Shown here: in pieces, positions 35,281 to 47,735 of the stretch
How positions within the stretch are numbered: position 1 is the stretch's first letter
Layout: each line of letters starts with the position of its first letter
Source of the DNA: Cocos nucifera
Taxonomy: Eukaryota; Streptophyta; Magnoliopsida; Arecales; Arecaceae
DNA: 64,000 nucleotides
Direction of reading: 5' to 3'
Assembly: GCA_006176705.1 (NCBI GenBank)
Contig: QRFJ01005041.1
Span: forward strand, 36,416-100,415
Made by a program: the position numbers and the translations under genes
The notes under the pieces: model-generated
The model's database searches: none
Told to the model about the DNA's origin: nothing
The model's input: the letters and a program-made list of their open reading frames with translations, nothing else

Positions 35281-35796
35281 TGTTAGAATTAGTGGTACTC
35301 CCAAGCCTTGGGAGGCCACTGGAGAAGTCAGGATGTTGGCTCCGAGAGACTAGGATAGGTGTGGTCCTAGGCTAGGACTAGTTTAGTTTTAAGATGAAGG
35401 TTCAGCCCTCCACAATCATGAGGCCCTGGTTTGTGGGTCTTATGAGGGATACTTAGAGTTTGGACTAGGTTTTGATCGATGGAATTGAGTGCATGATCAG
35501 ACCATGGGTGTACATAGGTTTGGGTAACTGCATTTGGATTGGGTTAGCCTAGGAAGTTTTTTATGGATTAAGGTTTTGATCCATGTATAGATATCCATAT
35601 ACATGTATATTGTAAATCCTAGAAATTGAGAGAGAGAAATAGAAGATCAATAGAGCCATTTTCTCCCACATCATTCTCTTTCTCTAGTTTCTTCACATAC
35701 CAAGGTAACCTAGGGGGCATGCCTCTAAGCTTGGAGGAAGGAGGCATGCCCCACTCTTGCTTCAGCCTCAACAACATCAAGGAATCTTGTACAATA
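35281..35796 (+). repeat. 5' LTR of element E
   Basis: Matches 52211-52719. The right edge reads AATA where the partner has AACA. A perfect 12-base stem lies at 35714-35725 and 35741-35752. No gene. Confidence 0.85.
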
Positions 35797-37537
35797 ATTG
35801 GTATCAGATCCATCTTGACGAGGAAGCATGAAGATCAAGATCGAGCATAAGGAAGAGGAGAACAGGACTCAACAGATTCAAAAAAAAAAAATTATTGTGG
35901 AGGGCTGGTAGGGCCCCCCTTTCTTCCTCCTAATTGGCGATGTCTGACAATTTGCTATCGGTCTTTGGCTTGGAGGCTGAGTCCTACAAACTGGCCATCG
36001 ATCCTGGTGATTGGCCATCATTTTGGTGATTTGGTGGTCCATCGTGGCGTGCAGTGGGGTTTCCACAGGTGTTCAGTCCGGTGGAAGGCATGCAGGATGC
36101 CAAAGATCAGGAGGGGTAGCACGCAATCTTCTTCTTTAGGAACATGGTAGATGACGGCGATGTCATCTCAGGCAGTGGTGCATGGGTAGCAGTGCGCACG
36201 TGCGAGCAGAGGCGACCAAACCTGGCAGTGATGGCTAATGGAACATGATGGTGATGCGCACGTGCAGCGGTAGCTGACCAAGGAGGAAGGAGTAGCGGTG
36301 ATGTGGTGGCTATGGGTCCGATGGCTATGGGTACCATGGTGGTGTCGGATTCAATGATAGTGATGTGCCGTAGTGGCATAGGATCCAACGACAATGATGT
36401 GTGTGCACAATGGAAGCCCGAGGAGGATGGATCCAATGATGACGATCCGATCCTATGGTGGTGGCACCTAGATCTAGTGGTCGTCCAAACAGAGTTTGGT
36501 TGACAGCGGCATTCTACAGGTTTTCTTTAAGGATGGAATGAAGACAAGGAGGAGAGGCTGAAGAATCTAGAAGGTTCTAGGAGCGATAGTGCCAATCCGA
36601 TGGCAGCACCCAGATTTGGTGGTTGTGTGGGTGAAAGAGGTTGGCAGCAGTCCATTGCACTAGGCGGCTATTCTCTGGTTTGGCCAGAACAAAGAGGAAG
36701 AAGTCACGATGGTGATCTGATGGTGGTGACACCCAGATCCAGCGGTCGAATGGACAAAGGTTGGTCGGTCGACAATCATGGTAGTAGGCATTCTTTGATT
36801 CTGTTTTGGATGGAACGAAAAGGAAGGAGGAAAAGCCCAGAAGGTTTCAAGAGAGAGAAAAAAATGAAAAACCAAAAGTGCTTTGGAGGTTTTTTATTTT
36901 TTGATGCTCTCTATTGTTCATGGTTGTTCTTCTGGATGCAGCTTTGCATGGTGTTAAATGTAAAAATATATGAAGGCTAGGCTGTTGGTGATTTTATTTA
37001 GCATGTCAGAGGAGAGATCACTCAAGGGCTTGGGGTTGAGGTGGAGCTAAAGAAGCAACTATTCAGTCTGATGGAAGGCTAAAAATGTACTTGGAGTGTA
37101 TTCAGCGGTACAACCAATTGGAGCCTTAGGGATGATGGAGATGAATGATCCATAGAGGTCCAGCAGATTAGGACTGGGCAGCTGTAGAACGGCGTAGAGA
37201 TAATGCAGGGAGTGCTGGAGTGCTATAATGCTGTAGTAGCCCTACCTTAAAGGCACAAGAGCTGAGAGAGGCTCGGCAGTGCAGCAGCTAAGGAAGGTAT
37301 CTTAGCAGAGAGTGTTAGAGACATCTTAGGAAGACTGAGAGCAGGTCTCAGAAAGAGCCAGGGGATCTCAAGAAGTACCAAGGGCATCAAGCAGCAAAAA
37401 GTATCTTGGATCAGGTTTCTTCTGTAGGAGCACTAGGGAGAGTTTTAGTTTAGGTGGAGGATGGATTCTGTGCAGCAAGAGAGGACCCAAATACTACAAG
37501 AAGGTGGTGTCAAGATGAGATAGGAAGTACTGGAGTG
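35797..37537 (+). other. Element E internal region, 5' part, non-coding
   Basis: Begins with the PBS at 35799. From 36090 to 36860 is GC-richer sequence with three diverged copies of a roughly 140-base unit containing GGTGGTG(G/A)CACC(T/C)AGAT (near 36455, 36600 and 36725). A gag-like trace, AAGAAGCAACTATTC with CAGCGGTACAACCAA downstream, is seen at 37045-37120. Block 37240-37375 is repeated at 47745-47880 on the other side of Copia-2. Open frames here lack any recognisable domain. Confidence 0.55.
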
Positions 37538-37542
37538 TTGCA

Positions 37543-39826
37543 TGAAGGGAAATCCTGATTTCCCGGACCAGGTTCGTTCAGATCTGATCAGATCAAGAGA
37601 TATATTTCAAAAAGTTTTCTCTTTGATCTGTATCAGATCTGAGATGTTTTAGATCTGATTTTTATTATTTTAATGAATCAAATAAAATAAAAATAAATTA
37701 AATCAAATTTAGTTTACCTGATCTGGGTAATCCTATTACCCTGTTGATGATCCTATTTGCAGCGGAAGGTTCTAGATCTTAGCCATGCAAGCACCTGGCC
37801 TCTACCAGTATCCACTTGGGCTAGATCTGGAGATCCTCTTCTTCTCTATCACATCTTCAAAAATCAGATCTGGATCTGATTTGGAGGATCTTCAAAACTC
37901 CTTTTGAAGATCAGCAGTCGTCCTTTTGCAGCAGCGCAGCCTTCTTGCTTTTGATTGCCTTTCTCTTGCCTAAATCGCACCAACCAATGATCCAAACACT
38001 TTGGACGTGGAGAGGAGAGGGAGAAGAAGGTTTGGCATGGAGGAGAGGAGGAGAGATAGCCTTGGGGCATGGGGAAACTCTGATCTCATCTCATGTCACA
38101 ATCTGAGTTGGGTACAGGGTCTTATTTATAGACTAGCTATGATCCAACTCCTCTTCTTCCCAACCAATCACAACCCTTTGTGAAATCAGATCTAAATCTG
38201 ATTGGTGGGAATAGAGTCCCCTGGATTCCTCCTTAGAGGGTGCCTAAGACTAGTCAAAGTTAGGTTCTTAGAAGAACTCTAATTGGAATCCAAAAAGGAG
38301 ATGGAGTCCTTGTCCAACAAGGACTCCTAGGCGCCTCCAATTTGGGCACACGCCTAGGGTGGCGTGCGCCCTCTTCCTTGCCAGGTTTTGGTAGGGGGAC
38401 AGGCCCCCACCAGCTCTCCAATAGGTGCATGACATGTGGTCAAAAGTCAAAGTGTCAATGGTCAATGTTTGACCAGTCAAAGGTAAACTTTTGACCAAAG
38501 TCAAAGAACAAGAAATGGCAGGTGACCAAAAATGGCAGGTAATGTCTTATAAAATAAGACAACCTATTCTGACTTGGACAACCTCCAGTCAGACCATATG
38601 AAGGCCTCTGATTGAGCACAAACTCCTTTGGCTCAGACAGGACAACTTATTTATGATAGCAAAAGAAGAACGTTAGGTTCAATCGAGTGCTAGCACGATT
38701 TCCTTGAACCTAATTGAATCTCATTCAGATCAATTGAACTAGATCAGTTCAATTGATGATCACCAGATTCAAACCCTTGTTTGTGTGACCCAGTTAGGTT
38801 CAGTTCTGTATGGTAATGGGATATGTCATGATCTCTATCATCGACATCATCGAAACTCCTTTCGATGGATCAGAACTCTTCTGATTCGAACAGCTAGAAT
38901 GATCGATCATCTAAATCATTCTAATTGCTCCCAAAATCCACCAGTGACACCTAGCAGTATATGGTGGCAACCCATCAGAGCTGAATGCGAACCTCTTGGT
39001 GCAGCTACCTGTGTGATTAAGTCCTTCTATCTTGAGCCCCGATCAGATTAGGGTTAAGGTAAACTCGTCAAACCCTAGTCTCTGTCATATGATGTAATCA
39101 TTCGATTCGAGTCCGATGTGAAAATCTAAATAGAAACTCTTTCTATTATTTCACTCTACCATGGCCATGGATTTTTGGACTTGATTCTCATGATTATCAT
39201 AGGGCTGCTCCTCTACCACCGAGGTAGATAGATTCCATCTTGATGCAATCTAGTTCCTACAATAAACATGCTATAGCCAACATACACCTTAGGATTCCAT
39301 ATGGCTAAGATCGAGTAATGGTGTAGTCAAACTATAACACCCTCAAGGTGAACTGTCGATGCACCTCAGGTCAAAGAATCAGACACACTACTGCAGCATC
39401 GAGTCAGTCATTGACGAGAAGGTAGACTCCCTAATGACTATTCGTGGTGGTCATGCTCAGTGCCCTCATTCTCTAACGAGTACCTGTACTCTTGCTATGG
39501 TGTCTCCACACCGTAGACTCAAGACTCATCTACTAAAGAGAAGCGATTGTACACCAACCTTTTTGGATCAATCACCATCCTCGTGATGATCCTATGGTCG
39601 GGAGCATTTTATGAGTTAACAATGATTATTCATGTCTTAAATTTTCAACTCTTGAAAATATGAATTATCATTACCATTAACTCAAAGGATGTATCACAGA
39701 CACTAAATACACTTATGTGATAGAAAATAATCCATTTATTGATATTAATCAAAATTATAATTTTGCCCCTAGAAGTGTATTACAAGTGTCAGCCAATTCT
39801 AGCTTCTAGGGTACATATATCTAAGA
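37543..39826 (-). repeat. 3' LTR of Copia-2
   Basis: 2284 bases. Left edge TGAAGG; the right edge reads CTAAGA where the partner has CTAACA. TATA box TATAAATAAG on the - strand at 38130-38121. The partner LTR is 2287 bases. Confidence 0.92.
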
Positions 39827-40090
39827 ATCTCCCACTTGTCCTAAAGCCAATTGGCTACAAGTCTAAGTCCCATCTTCTCAAGGTGGGCTTCGAACTTCTG
39901 CTGGCCCAATGACTTTGTAAGTGGGTCTGCCACATTATCTGTGGAGTTGACTCTCTTGACCTCGACGTAACCCTTCTCGAGGTAATCATGGATGGGGTGG
40001 TATCACCGTTTGCTTGAAACTCTTCCAGCTGACAGCACCACCATTGCACACAAATAGTCTGCCTGATGTCGACTTTCGATCATCTATATC
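39827..40090 (-). pseudogene. Copia-2 RNase H, internally deleted
   Basis: Compared with Copia-1, the segment equivalent to 15104-15306 (about 205 bases) is missing at the junction near 40006-40010. This removes the part holding the conserved acidic residues. What remains is the C-terminal tail before the polypurine tract (39840-39985) and the start GYTDSDFMSDIDDRKSTSG of the connection/RNase H. Minus-strand RNA removal would fail. Confidence 0.8.
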
Positions 40091-41365
40091 AGACATGAAA
40101 TCTGAGTCTGTGTATCCCTGGACTTGGAGTTCTCCATTACCAAAGACCAACATTATATCCTTAGTTCTTCTCAAGTACTTAAGGATACATTTCACAGAAG
40201 TCCAGTGTTCTTCACCTGGATTTGACTGATATCTGCTTGTGACACTCACAGCATGGGCTATATCAGGTCGTGTACATAGCATGGCATACATGAGGCTCCC
40301 TATTGCAGAAGCATAAGGGATCTTGCTCATGCGTTCTATTTCCTCAGGTGTGCTAGGGCACATCTTCTTGGAAAGATGAATACCATGTCTGAAGGGTATT
40401 AATCCCCTCTTAGAGTTTTCCATACTAAACCTCTTTAGTACTTTCTCTATGTACATCTTCTGTGAAAGTCCTAGCATCCTATTCGGTCTATCCCTATAGA
40501 CCTTAATTCCTAGAATAAAGGATGCTTCACCTAGGTCTTTCATGGAGAATTCCTTGGACAGCCACATTTTGACTATCGTCAACATGGGAATATCATTCCC
40601 AATAAGGAGGATGTCATCCATGTACAATACGAGGAAGAAAATAGCGCTCCCACTGACCTTTTTGAAAATACACGATTCCTCTTCATTTTTGATGAAACCA
40701 AACTTTTTGATCACATCATTGAAACGAGTGTTCCAGCTCCGAGATGCTTGCTTAAGTCCATATATGGACCATTGCAGCTTGCAAACCTTGTGATCAGTAT
40801 CACCGGATGTGAAATCTAGCGGCTATTCCATATAGATATCTTCCTCAAGATATCCATTTAGGAATGCCATTTTCATATCCATTTGCCATATTTCATAATC
40901 GAAATAGGCTGCAACGACAAGTAATGTGCGGATGGATTTTAGCATAGCCACTGGGGAAAAGGTATCCTAATAGTCAATGCCTTTGCATTGACTGTAACCT
41001 TTTGCCACTAGTCTAGCCTTGAATGTCTCCACATTCCCATCTGCACCAATCTTTCTCTTGAAGATCCATTTACACCCAATAGGTACTATACCTTCTGGTG
41101 GATCTACCAAGGTCCAGACTTGGTTTGAGTGCATCGAGTCAATTTCTGACTGCATTGCCTCTAGCCATTTTTCGGAGTCGATATCTGATATCGCCTCGTT
41201 GTAGGTTTTGGGATCATCACCATGAGCACCATTACCTACGAGGAACATTTTTTCTACTTCCTCTGAAATAATACCTAAGTATCTCTTAGGGAGACGGGAA
41301 ACTCTTTTCGATCTACAAGGTGGAGGAGGTAGTGTTCTTATTGGCTCAACCTGATTTGGTTCCAA
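39986..41365 (-). pseudogene. Copia-2 reverse transcriptase
   Basis: The open stretch 40714-39986 (242 codons) has FFLVLYMDDILLIGNDIPML with an intact Y-M-D-D box, KDLGEASFILGIKVYRDRPN, and the thumb up to the connection region. The N-terminal stretch 41365-40967 (132 codons) carries AISDIDSEKWLEAMQSEIDS and GCKWIFKRKIGADGNVETFK. Between them IWQMDMKMAFLNGYLEED holds the first catalytic Asp, with at least two stops (near 40966 and 40826). Confidence 0.9.
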
Positions 41366-42300
41366 TTGGTCCTTAGCTCGTTTCAGTTGTGAGACTTTCT
41401 CATCAAGCTTGATCTATTTTCCAATGCCGCTATCTTGAATAAACTATTTTTCAAGAAATATGGCATGTCGACTCACAATCACATTATGGTCTTCTGGAAT
41501 GTAGAAATAGTATCCTAATGACTCTTTAGGATATCCTATGAATCGAGCTCTGAAGGACCTAAACTCTAACTTATCCGCTTGTTGTCTTTTGACATGAGCC
41601 GGACAACCCCAAATTCTAAGATGACTCAGACTTGATTTCTTACCGTGCCATATCTCATATGGTGTGGTAGGAACGGTTTTAGAGGGAACCCTATTCAGTA
41701 GATAAATTGAAGTTAACAATGAGTGTCCCCAAAGAAAATCAGGGAGGTCTGTGAAGCTCATCATGGACCAAACCATATCCAATAGAGTCCGATTTCTCCA
41801 TTTTGAAATCCCGTTGAGTTGAGGTGTTCTAGTGGAGTCCATTAAGAGACTATGCCATTTTCTTTAAGATAGTCTAGGAATTTTTGGCTAAGGTATTCAC
41901 CTCCTCGATCTGATCGAAGAACCTTAATGGGTTTTTCAGTTTGTTTTTCTACTTCATGTCTGAATTCTTTGAACTTTTCAAAAGCTTCAGACTTGTGTCT
42001 CATAAGATACACATATCCATACCTAGACAGATCATCGATAAAGGTAATGAAGTAGAAAAAATTGCCTCTAGCCAGCACATCAAATGGGCCGCACACATCA
42101 GTATGTACCAGGGCAAGGAGATCTGTGGCCCTCTCCTCATGTCCAACAAAAGGGAGTTTAGTCATTTTGCCTTGAAGACAAGATTCATAAGTTGGATATG
42201 ACTCAAAAGTCAACGGACTCAATAGCCCATTTTTCTCCAATTTGTTCATCCTATCTTCTGCTATATGACCTAATCTCAAGTGCCATAGATATCTGTCATT
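41366..42300 (-). pseudogene. Copia-2 integrase
   Basis: The stretch 42279-41842 (145 codons) reads MRLGHIAEDRMNKLEKNGLL, then the zinc region with the first Cys of C-E-S-C changed to Tyr (YESCLQGK), then core Asp residues in VHTDVCGP and LRSDRGGEYLS. The next stretch, 41842-41444, is in another frame and reads LNGISKWRNRTLLDM, so the catalytic Glu is Lys here while Copia-1 keeps Glu. The C-terminal region is IWGCPAHVKRQ...FRARFIGYPKES. Confidence 0.9.
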
Positions 42301-42315
42301 TGGACTATCCCTAGG

Positions 42316-42760
42316 TCATTTGGCATTCACATTTTGCTCGATAGTTAGAATAGGTACATCATTATGTAGCTGATAAAGACCATTAATAAGGAAACCATTT
42401 GCAATTTTATTTCTTTCATAAAGAATGTTACAATGGTCCTTAAAGAAGGTGATCACATAACCTTCTTGTGCTAAGCATGAAACAGAAATCAAATTCCTGC
42501 TAGCTGCAGGCACAAAATTCAAAACTAAGTCTAAACTATATGGTAATCGAAGAGGGTATGTTTCCATGGCTACTGCAGCAACTCTTGCTCCATTACCGAT
42601 ACGTAGGATCATGTCTCCATCCCTCAGCCTCCTGCTATCCTCAAGACCTTGCATAGAAGTGCACAGATGAGCACTAGAACTAGAGTCAAGCACCCAACTG
42701 GATGCAGAAGAAATCGTAAGGTTAGACTCAATAACGAGCATACCTCTAGAAGGACCTTCC
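42316..42760 (-). pseudogene. Copia-2 protease
   Basis: In the open stretch 42966-42316 the reading WVLDSSSSAHLC shows the active-site D-S-G changed to D-S-S, which would abolish activity. LPYSLDLVLNFVPAASRNLI follows, with a small deletion relative to Copia-1 (the KDCYY segment is absent), then SVSCLAQEGYVITFF. Protease would have cut the polyprotein. Confidence 0.85.
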
Positions 42761-43579
42761 TTCTTGTTCTTCAGGGTGACCAGGTAAATAGGGCAGTTCC
42801 GCTTCCAATGGCCGTCGCTGTTGCAATGGAAACACTTTCCTTTGACATCGGCCTTTTTCTTCAGCTCTGCCTTCTTCTTCTTTGATCCTTCCAACTTTTG
42901 CTTTTTCACAGACTTTTTTTTTCTTTCCATAAGACTTTTTTTTGGAAGAAGTCCGTTCCATAGCAAGAACTGAGCCTTTAGAACCTTTCATAGAAAGCTC
43001 AGCGGTAACCAGCTTATTCATTAATTTGGCCAAGGAATTCTGAAGTTTATGCATGTGGTAATTCATGATGAATTGCCCATATGCATCAGTCAAGGATTGC
43101 AGAATAATATCGTTCTGCATGTCCAAGTCTAACTTCACACCGAGTTTCTCAAGCTCTTCCATGTCCTTGATCATTGTCAGACAGTGATCTTGGACTGACT
43201 GCCCATCATGCATCTTAGCCTTAAAAAGTCGTTTTGTGACTTGATATTTGGCTGCGCGACTCTGTTCACCAAACATCTCCTGCAGGTGAGCCAAAATTTG
43301 GCGAGCAATCCCGATATCCTCATGTTGGTGCTGGAGCTCATCAGACATCGAGCCCAACATATAATATCTGGCCTTATTGTCTTCGTCTATCCATTTCTCC
43401 AGAGATGCTCTCTGTTCAACAGATGGATGGGCTGGTAAGGTGGGAGGGTCCTGATCCAAAACATGGGTTAACTTCTCGGAACCTAAAACTATTTTATAGT
43501 TTCTAAGCCAATCTTTATAATTGGGTTCAGTCAGTCTATGTGTGTCCAGGATACGTGCCAATGGGTTGGACGCAGACAT
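42746..43579 (-). pseudogene. Copia-2 gag (one frameshift)
   Basis: The start is the ATG complementary to 43577-43579 (MSASNPLARILDTHRLTEPN); the open frame runs to 42746 but leaves the gag frame near 42925. There, a run of T on the + strand (A in the coding strand) marks a slip. The zinc knuckle CFHCNSDGHWKRNC, a complete C-x2-C-x4-H-x4-C, is read in the other frame at about 42840-42799. The body has EEWIDEDNKARYYMLG-like and FGEQSRAAKYQVTKRLFKAK segments of UBN2-type gag. CTCTCTACAG ends four bases before the ATG. Confidence 0.9.
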
Positions 43580-45424
43580 TTTTCTGTAGAGAGTCAAAGA
43601 TTCTAGTTAAATACTGTAATTTTGACTTGACCAATTTATTTAGGAATTTTATTTTTAAACAAATTAGCTCCCCCTATTTTCTTGGATCCCTACACTCTCT
43701 CTGTAGAGATGCGAAAATCTTCATGATTAATGATTTTTAGTGGGTGGTGCGGTCTCACCAACTGACTCATCACCTCACCTAATAGTTATTGGTGATGGGT
43801 TAGCCAATGAGTGAACAACTCTTGTTCAATGATTCTCTAATCATGGTGCACCCAAACTTAGTCTCTAATTCATTAATCTCACCATATCCGAAATATTGAT
43901 CCACTCCTTAGTTAAGTTAGACCCATAATTTGCATAGACTGGATTTCTAATTGAGTCTCTCACCATATCCGGAATATTGAGCCCAACTCATCCTCTAGCC
44001 CATAGCATCCAATGCCTAATAGATATGATTGCATCTTCTCAGTGTAACTGAGCCACTATATCCAGTCGAGAACAATCAACCCTGGGAAGGGCCCGCACAT
44101 CTACAATGGTGGAAGACCTCAGACTTAATCTTTTCTTAGGGAGAATTGATTCAGGTCTCATTAAACTAGACTTGTCATAGTCATAACAATTATGACTAAC
44201 CTAGTGGCATGGGTTAGCTCGGATTATTGACCACCTCAGATCAGAACTGTGTCAACAGATATGGCCAGGTAAGTGAGATCGGTGGAAGGAATATGCCATT
44301 AACTCGTACAAGAATGCATTCAGGTCGAGTAGCTTCCAATTAAAAACCAGTCGGTCGTATGTGCCAAACTTACCTTAGACACCAAATTGTTGAGCCAGAA
44401 CCAATTGGGTTAGCCTATAATCCAGACTCTAACCTCTGAGCCTAATTAGGTCTTGCTTGATCGTGACTCGATCTTGACCCAGACTTAATCCTATTAGGCT
44501 CGGTCAATTTAAGCATTGTTGATCCCATCTAACCAACTCTTGATTCGGTTTGATCAACCGCTTAGACCTAATTGAGCTACCCAAGCCCAAACCCAATATT
44601 ATGAATATGTCTTAGATCTGAAATTCTTAATTTTAGACCTAATTAATATTCCATAAACTTAATTCTTAATTAAGTAGGGTTCATAAACAAAATATGCATA
44701 ATAAATCCTAGGGTTTCAGATCTAGGATTTTGCAGAAAGTAAGTTTTGGATTTCTTGATTAAGGACGAACACATAGCACCCCTACACATCATAAGAACAC
44801 TCCATCGAATGGGAAGAGAGGGCCTTTAAACCCTTCTTCGTTCTTATGACCGAACGGCCAAGAGGAATGCCTTAATCAGGAACATGCAATACTACAAAAC
44901 AGTTTTAGATCTATATCATATATCTCATATATAAATCAGATCTAATTATGGCATATTTTGCATACATCTCATGTATCAAATCATGCATGTTTTTAGATCT
45001 AAATTATCTCATAATAATCTAAAAATTTAGATTTAAATTGATCTAATCAAAATAAATTCTAATCTAGACAATTATGTAGAACTATTCTACAACTAGTCTA
45101 GACATGCATCAATCACATCTCATATGATATTCAAAAATTAAATAATTTTTATTTGCTATTTTTTAGATGTTATTATAACACTTATAATATCAAAAAATAG
45201 TAAATAAAAAGATCTAAAATATGATTTAATCAGATTAAATCAAAAACATGCAAGACTATTCTATTCTATTCTAGAACTAGTCATGCATATCTTCTAATCT
45301 TAGATCCAAATTATTTAATTTTAATTTTTTCTAATTTCAGATCTGATCACATCTCATGTGACATCTAAAATCACTTATTTTTTAATTAAAATAAATTTAA
45401 AATCAGATCTAAACAATTTTAGAA
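43580..45424 (-). other. Copia-2 leader with donor- and acceptor-like splice signals
   Basis: 1.85 kb without a gene. On the - strand a perfect plant donor CTAAG|GTAAGT lies at 44378-44368 and a pyrimidine-rich acceptor CTCTCTACAG at 43593-43584, four bases before the gag ATG. A 790-base intron (44373-43584) is possible. The donor block belongs to a segment (44221-44385) conserved with Copia-1 and A2. Confidence 0.55.
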
Positions 45425-45441
45425 CCATGGCTCTGATACCA
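45425..45441 (-). other. PBS of Copia-2
   Basis: - strand TGGTATCAGAGCCATGG, two bases from the LTR; it is the initiator-methionine tRNA type primer site common in plant copia elements. Confidence 0.92.
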
Positions 45442-45443
45442 GT

Positions 45444-47730
45444 TGAAGGGAAATCCTGATTTCCCGGACCAGGTTCGTTCAGATCTGATCAGATCAAGAG
45501 ATATATTTTAAAAATTTTTCTCTTTGATCTATATCAGATCTGAGATATTTTAGATCTAATTCTTATTATTTTAATAAATAAAATAAAATAAAGATAAATT
45601 AAATCAAATTTAATTTACCTGATTTGGGTAATCCTATTATCCTGTTGATGATCCTGTTTGCAGCGGAAGGTTCTGGATCTTAGCCATGCAAGCGCCTGGC
45701 CTCTACCGATATCCACTCAGGCTAGGATCTGGAGATCCTCTTCTTCTCTATCACATCTCCAAAAATCAGATTTGGATCTGATCTAGGAGGATCTTCAAAA
45801 CTCCTTTTGAAGATCAGCAGTCGTCCTTTTGCAGCAGCGCAGCCTTCTTGCTTTTGATTGCCTTTCTCTTGCCTAAATCGCACCAACCAATGATCCAAAC
45901 ACTTTGGACGTGGAGAGGAGAGGGAGAAGAAGGTTTGGCATGGAGGAGAGGAGGAGAGACAGCCTTGGGGCATGGGGAAACTCTGATCTCATCTCATGTC
46001 ACAATCTGAGTTGGGTACAGGGTCTTATTTATAGACTAGCTGTGATCCAACTCCTCTTCTTCCCAACCAATCACAACCCTTTGTGAAATCAGATCTAAAT
46101 CTGATTGGTGGGAATAGAGTCCCCTGGATTCCTCCTTAGAGGGTGCCTAAGACCAGTCAAAGTTGGTTCTTAGAAGAACTCTAATTAGAATCCAAAAAGG
46201 AGATGGAGTCCTTGTCCAACAAGGACTCCTAGGCGCCTCCAACTTGGGCACACGCCTAGGGTGGCATGCGCCCTTCCTTCCTTGCCAGGTTCTGGTAGGG
46301 GGACAGGCCCCCACCAGCTCTCCAATAGGTGCATGACATGTGGTCAAAAGTCAAAGTGTCAATGGTCAACGTTTGACCAGTCAAAGGTAGACTTTTGACC
46401 AAAGTCAAAGAACAAGAAATGGCAGGTGACCAAAAATGGTAGGTAATATCTTATAAAATAAGACAACCTATTCTGACTTGGACAACCTCCAGTCAGACCA
46501 TATGAAGGCCTGATTGAGCACAAACTCCTTTGGCTCAGACAGGACAACTTATTTATGATAGCAAAAGAAGAACGTTAGGTTCAATCGAGTGCTAGCATGA
46601 TTTCCTTGAACCTAATTGAATCTCATTCAGATCAATTGAACTAGATCAGTTCAATTGATGATCACCAGATTCAAACCCTTATTTGTGTGATCCAGTTAGG
46701 TTCAGTTCTGTATGGTAATGGGATATGTCATGATCTTTATCATCGACATCATCGAAACTCCTTTCGATGGATCAGAACTCTTCTGATTCGAACAGCTAGA
46801 ATGATCGATCATCTAAATCATTCTAATTGCTCCCAAAATCCACCAGTGACACCTAGCAGTATATGGTGGCAACCCATCAGAGCTGAATGCGAACCTCTTG
46901 GTGCAGCTACCTGTGTGATTAAGTTCTTCTGTCTTGAGCCCCGATCAAATTAGGGTTAAGGTAAACTCGTCAAACCCTAGTCTCTATCATATGATGTAAT
47001 CATTCGATTCGAGTCCGATGTGAAAATCTAAATAGAAACTCTTTCTATTATTTCACTCTACCATGGCCATGGACTTTTTGGATTTGATTCTCATGATTAT
47101 CATAGGGCTGCTCCTCTACCACCGAGGTAGATAGATTCCATCTTGATGCAATCCAGTTCCTACAATGAACATGCTATAGCCAACATACACCTCAGGATTC
47201 CATATGGCTAGGAGATCGAGTAATGGTGTAGTCAAACTATAACACCCTCAAGGTGAACTGTCGATGCACCTCAGATCAAAGAACCAGACACACTACTGCA
47301 GCATCGAGTCAGTCATTGACGAGAAGGTAGACTCCCTAATGACTACTCGAGGTGGTCACGCTCAGTGCCCTCGTTCTCTAACGAGTACCTGTACTCTCGC
47401 TCTGGTGTCTCCACACCGTAGACTCAAGACTCATCTACTAAAGAGAAGCGATTGTACACCAACCTTCCGGATCAATCACCATCCTCGTGATGATCCTATG
47501 GTCGGGAGCATTTTATGAGTTAACAATGATTATTCATGTCTTAAATTTTCAACTCTTGAAAATATGAATTATCATTACCATTAACTCAAAGGATGTATCA
47601 CAGACACTAAATACACTTATGTGATAGAAAATAACCCATTTATTGATAGTAGTCAAAATTATAATTTTGCCCCTAGAAGTGTATTACAAGTGTTAGCCAA
47701 TTCTAGCTTCTAGGGCACATATATCTAACA
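45444..47730 (-). repeat. 5' LTR of Copia-2
   Basis: 2287 bases, TGAAGG at the left and CTAACA at the right. TATA box TATAAATAAG on the - strand at 46033-46024. Right flank TTGCA matches the left flank of the element. Confidence 0.94.
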
Positions 47731-47735
47731 TTGCA

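Larger units (their letters stand above)
37543..47730 (-). mobile_element. Copia-2: youngest-looking full-length Ty1/copia element, 10.2 kb
   Basis: LTRs 37543-39826 and 45444-47730; exact target duplication TTGCA at 37538-37542 and 47731-47735; PBS TGGTATCAGAGCCATGG on the - strand (45441-45425); polypurine tract AAGTGGGAGAT ending at 39827. The internal order on the - strand is leader, gag, protease, integrase, RT and a shortened RNase H. Its LTRs look more alike than those of Copia-1, but shifts, stops, an integrase catalytic change and an RNase H deletion make it inactive. Confidence 0.95.

Noticed and set aside
36107..36980. Open frames of 109 and 126 codons in element E
   Set aside because: Cross a diverged tandem block in the internal region; no similarity I recognise and no start context.
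38785..39586. Nearly identical small + strand open frames in both Copia-2 LTRs (also 46687-47518)
   Set aside because: Conservation comes from LTR duplication; the frames are antisense to the element and have no domain.
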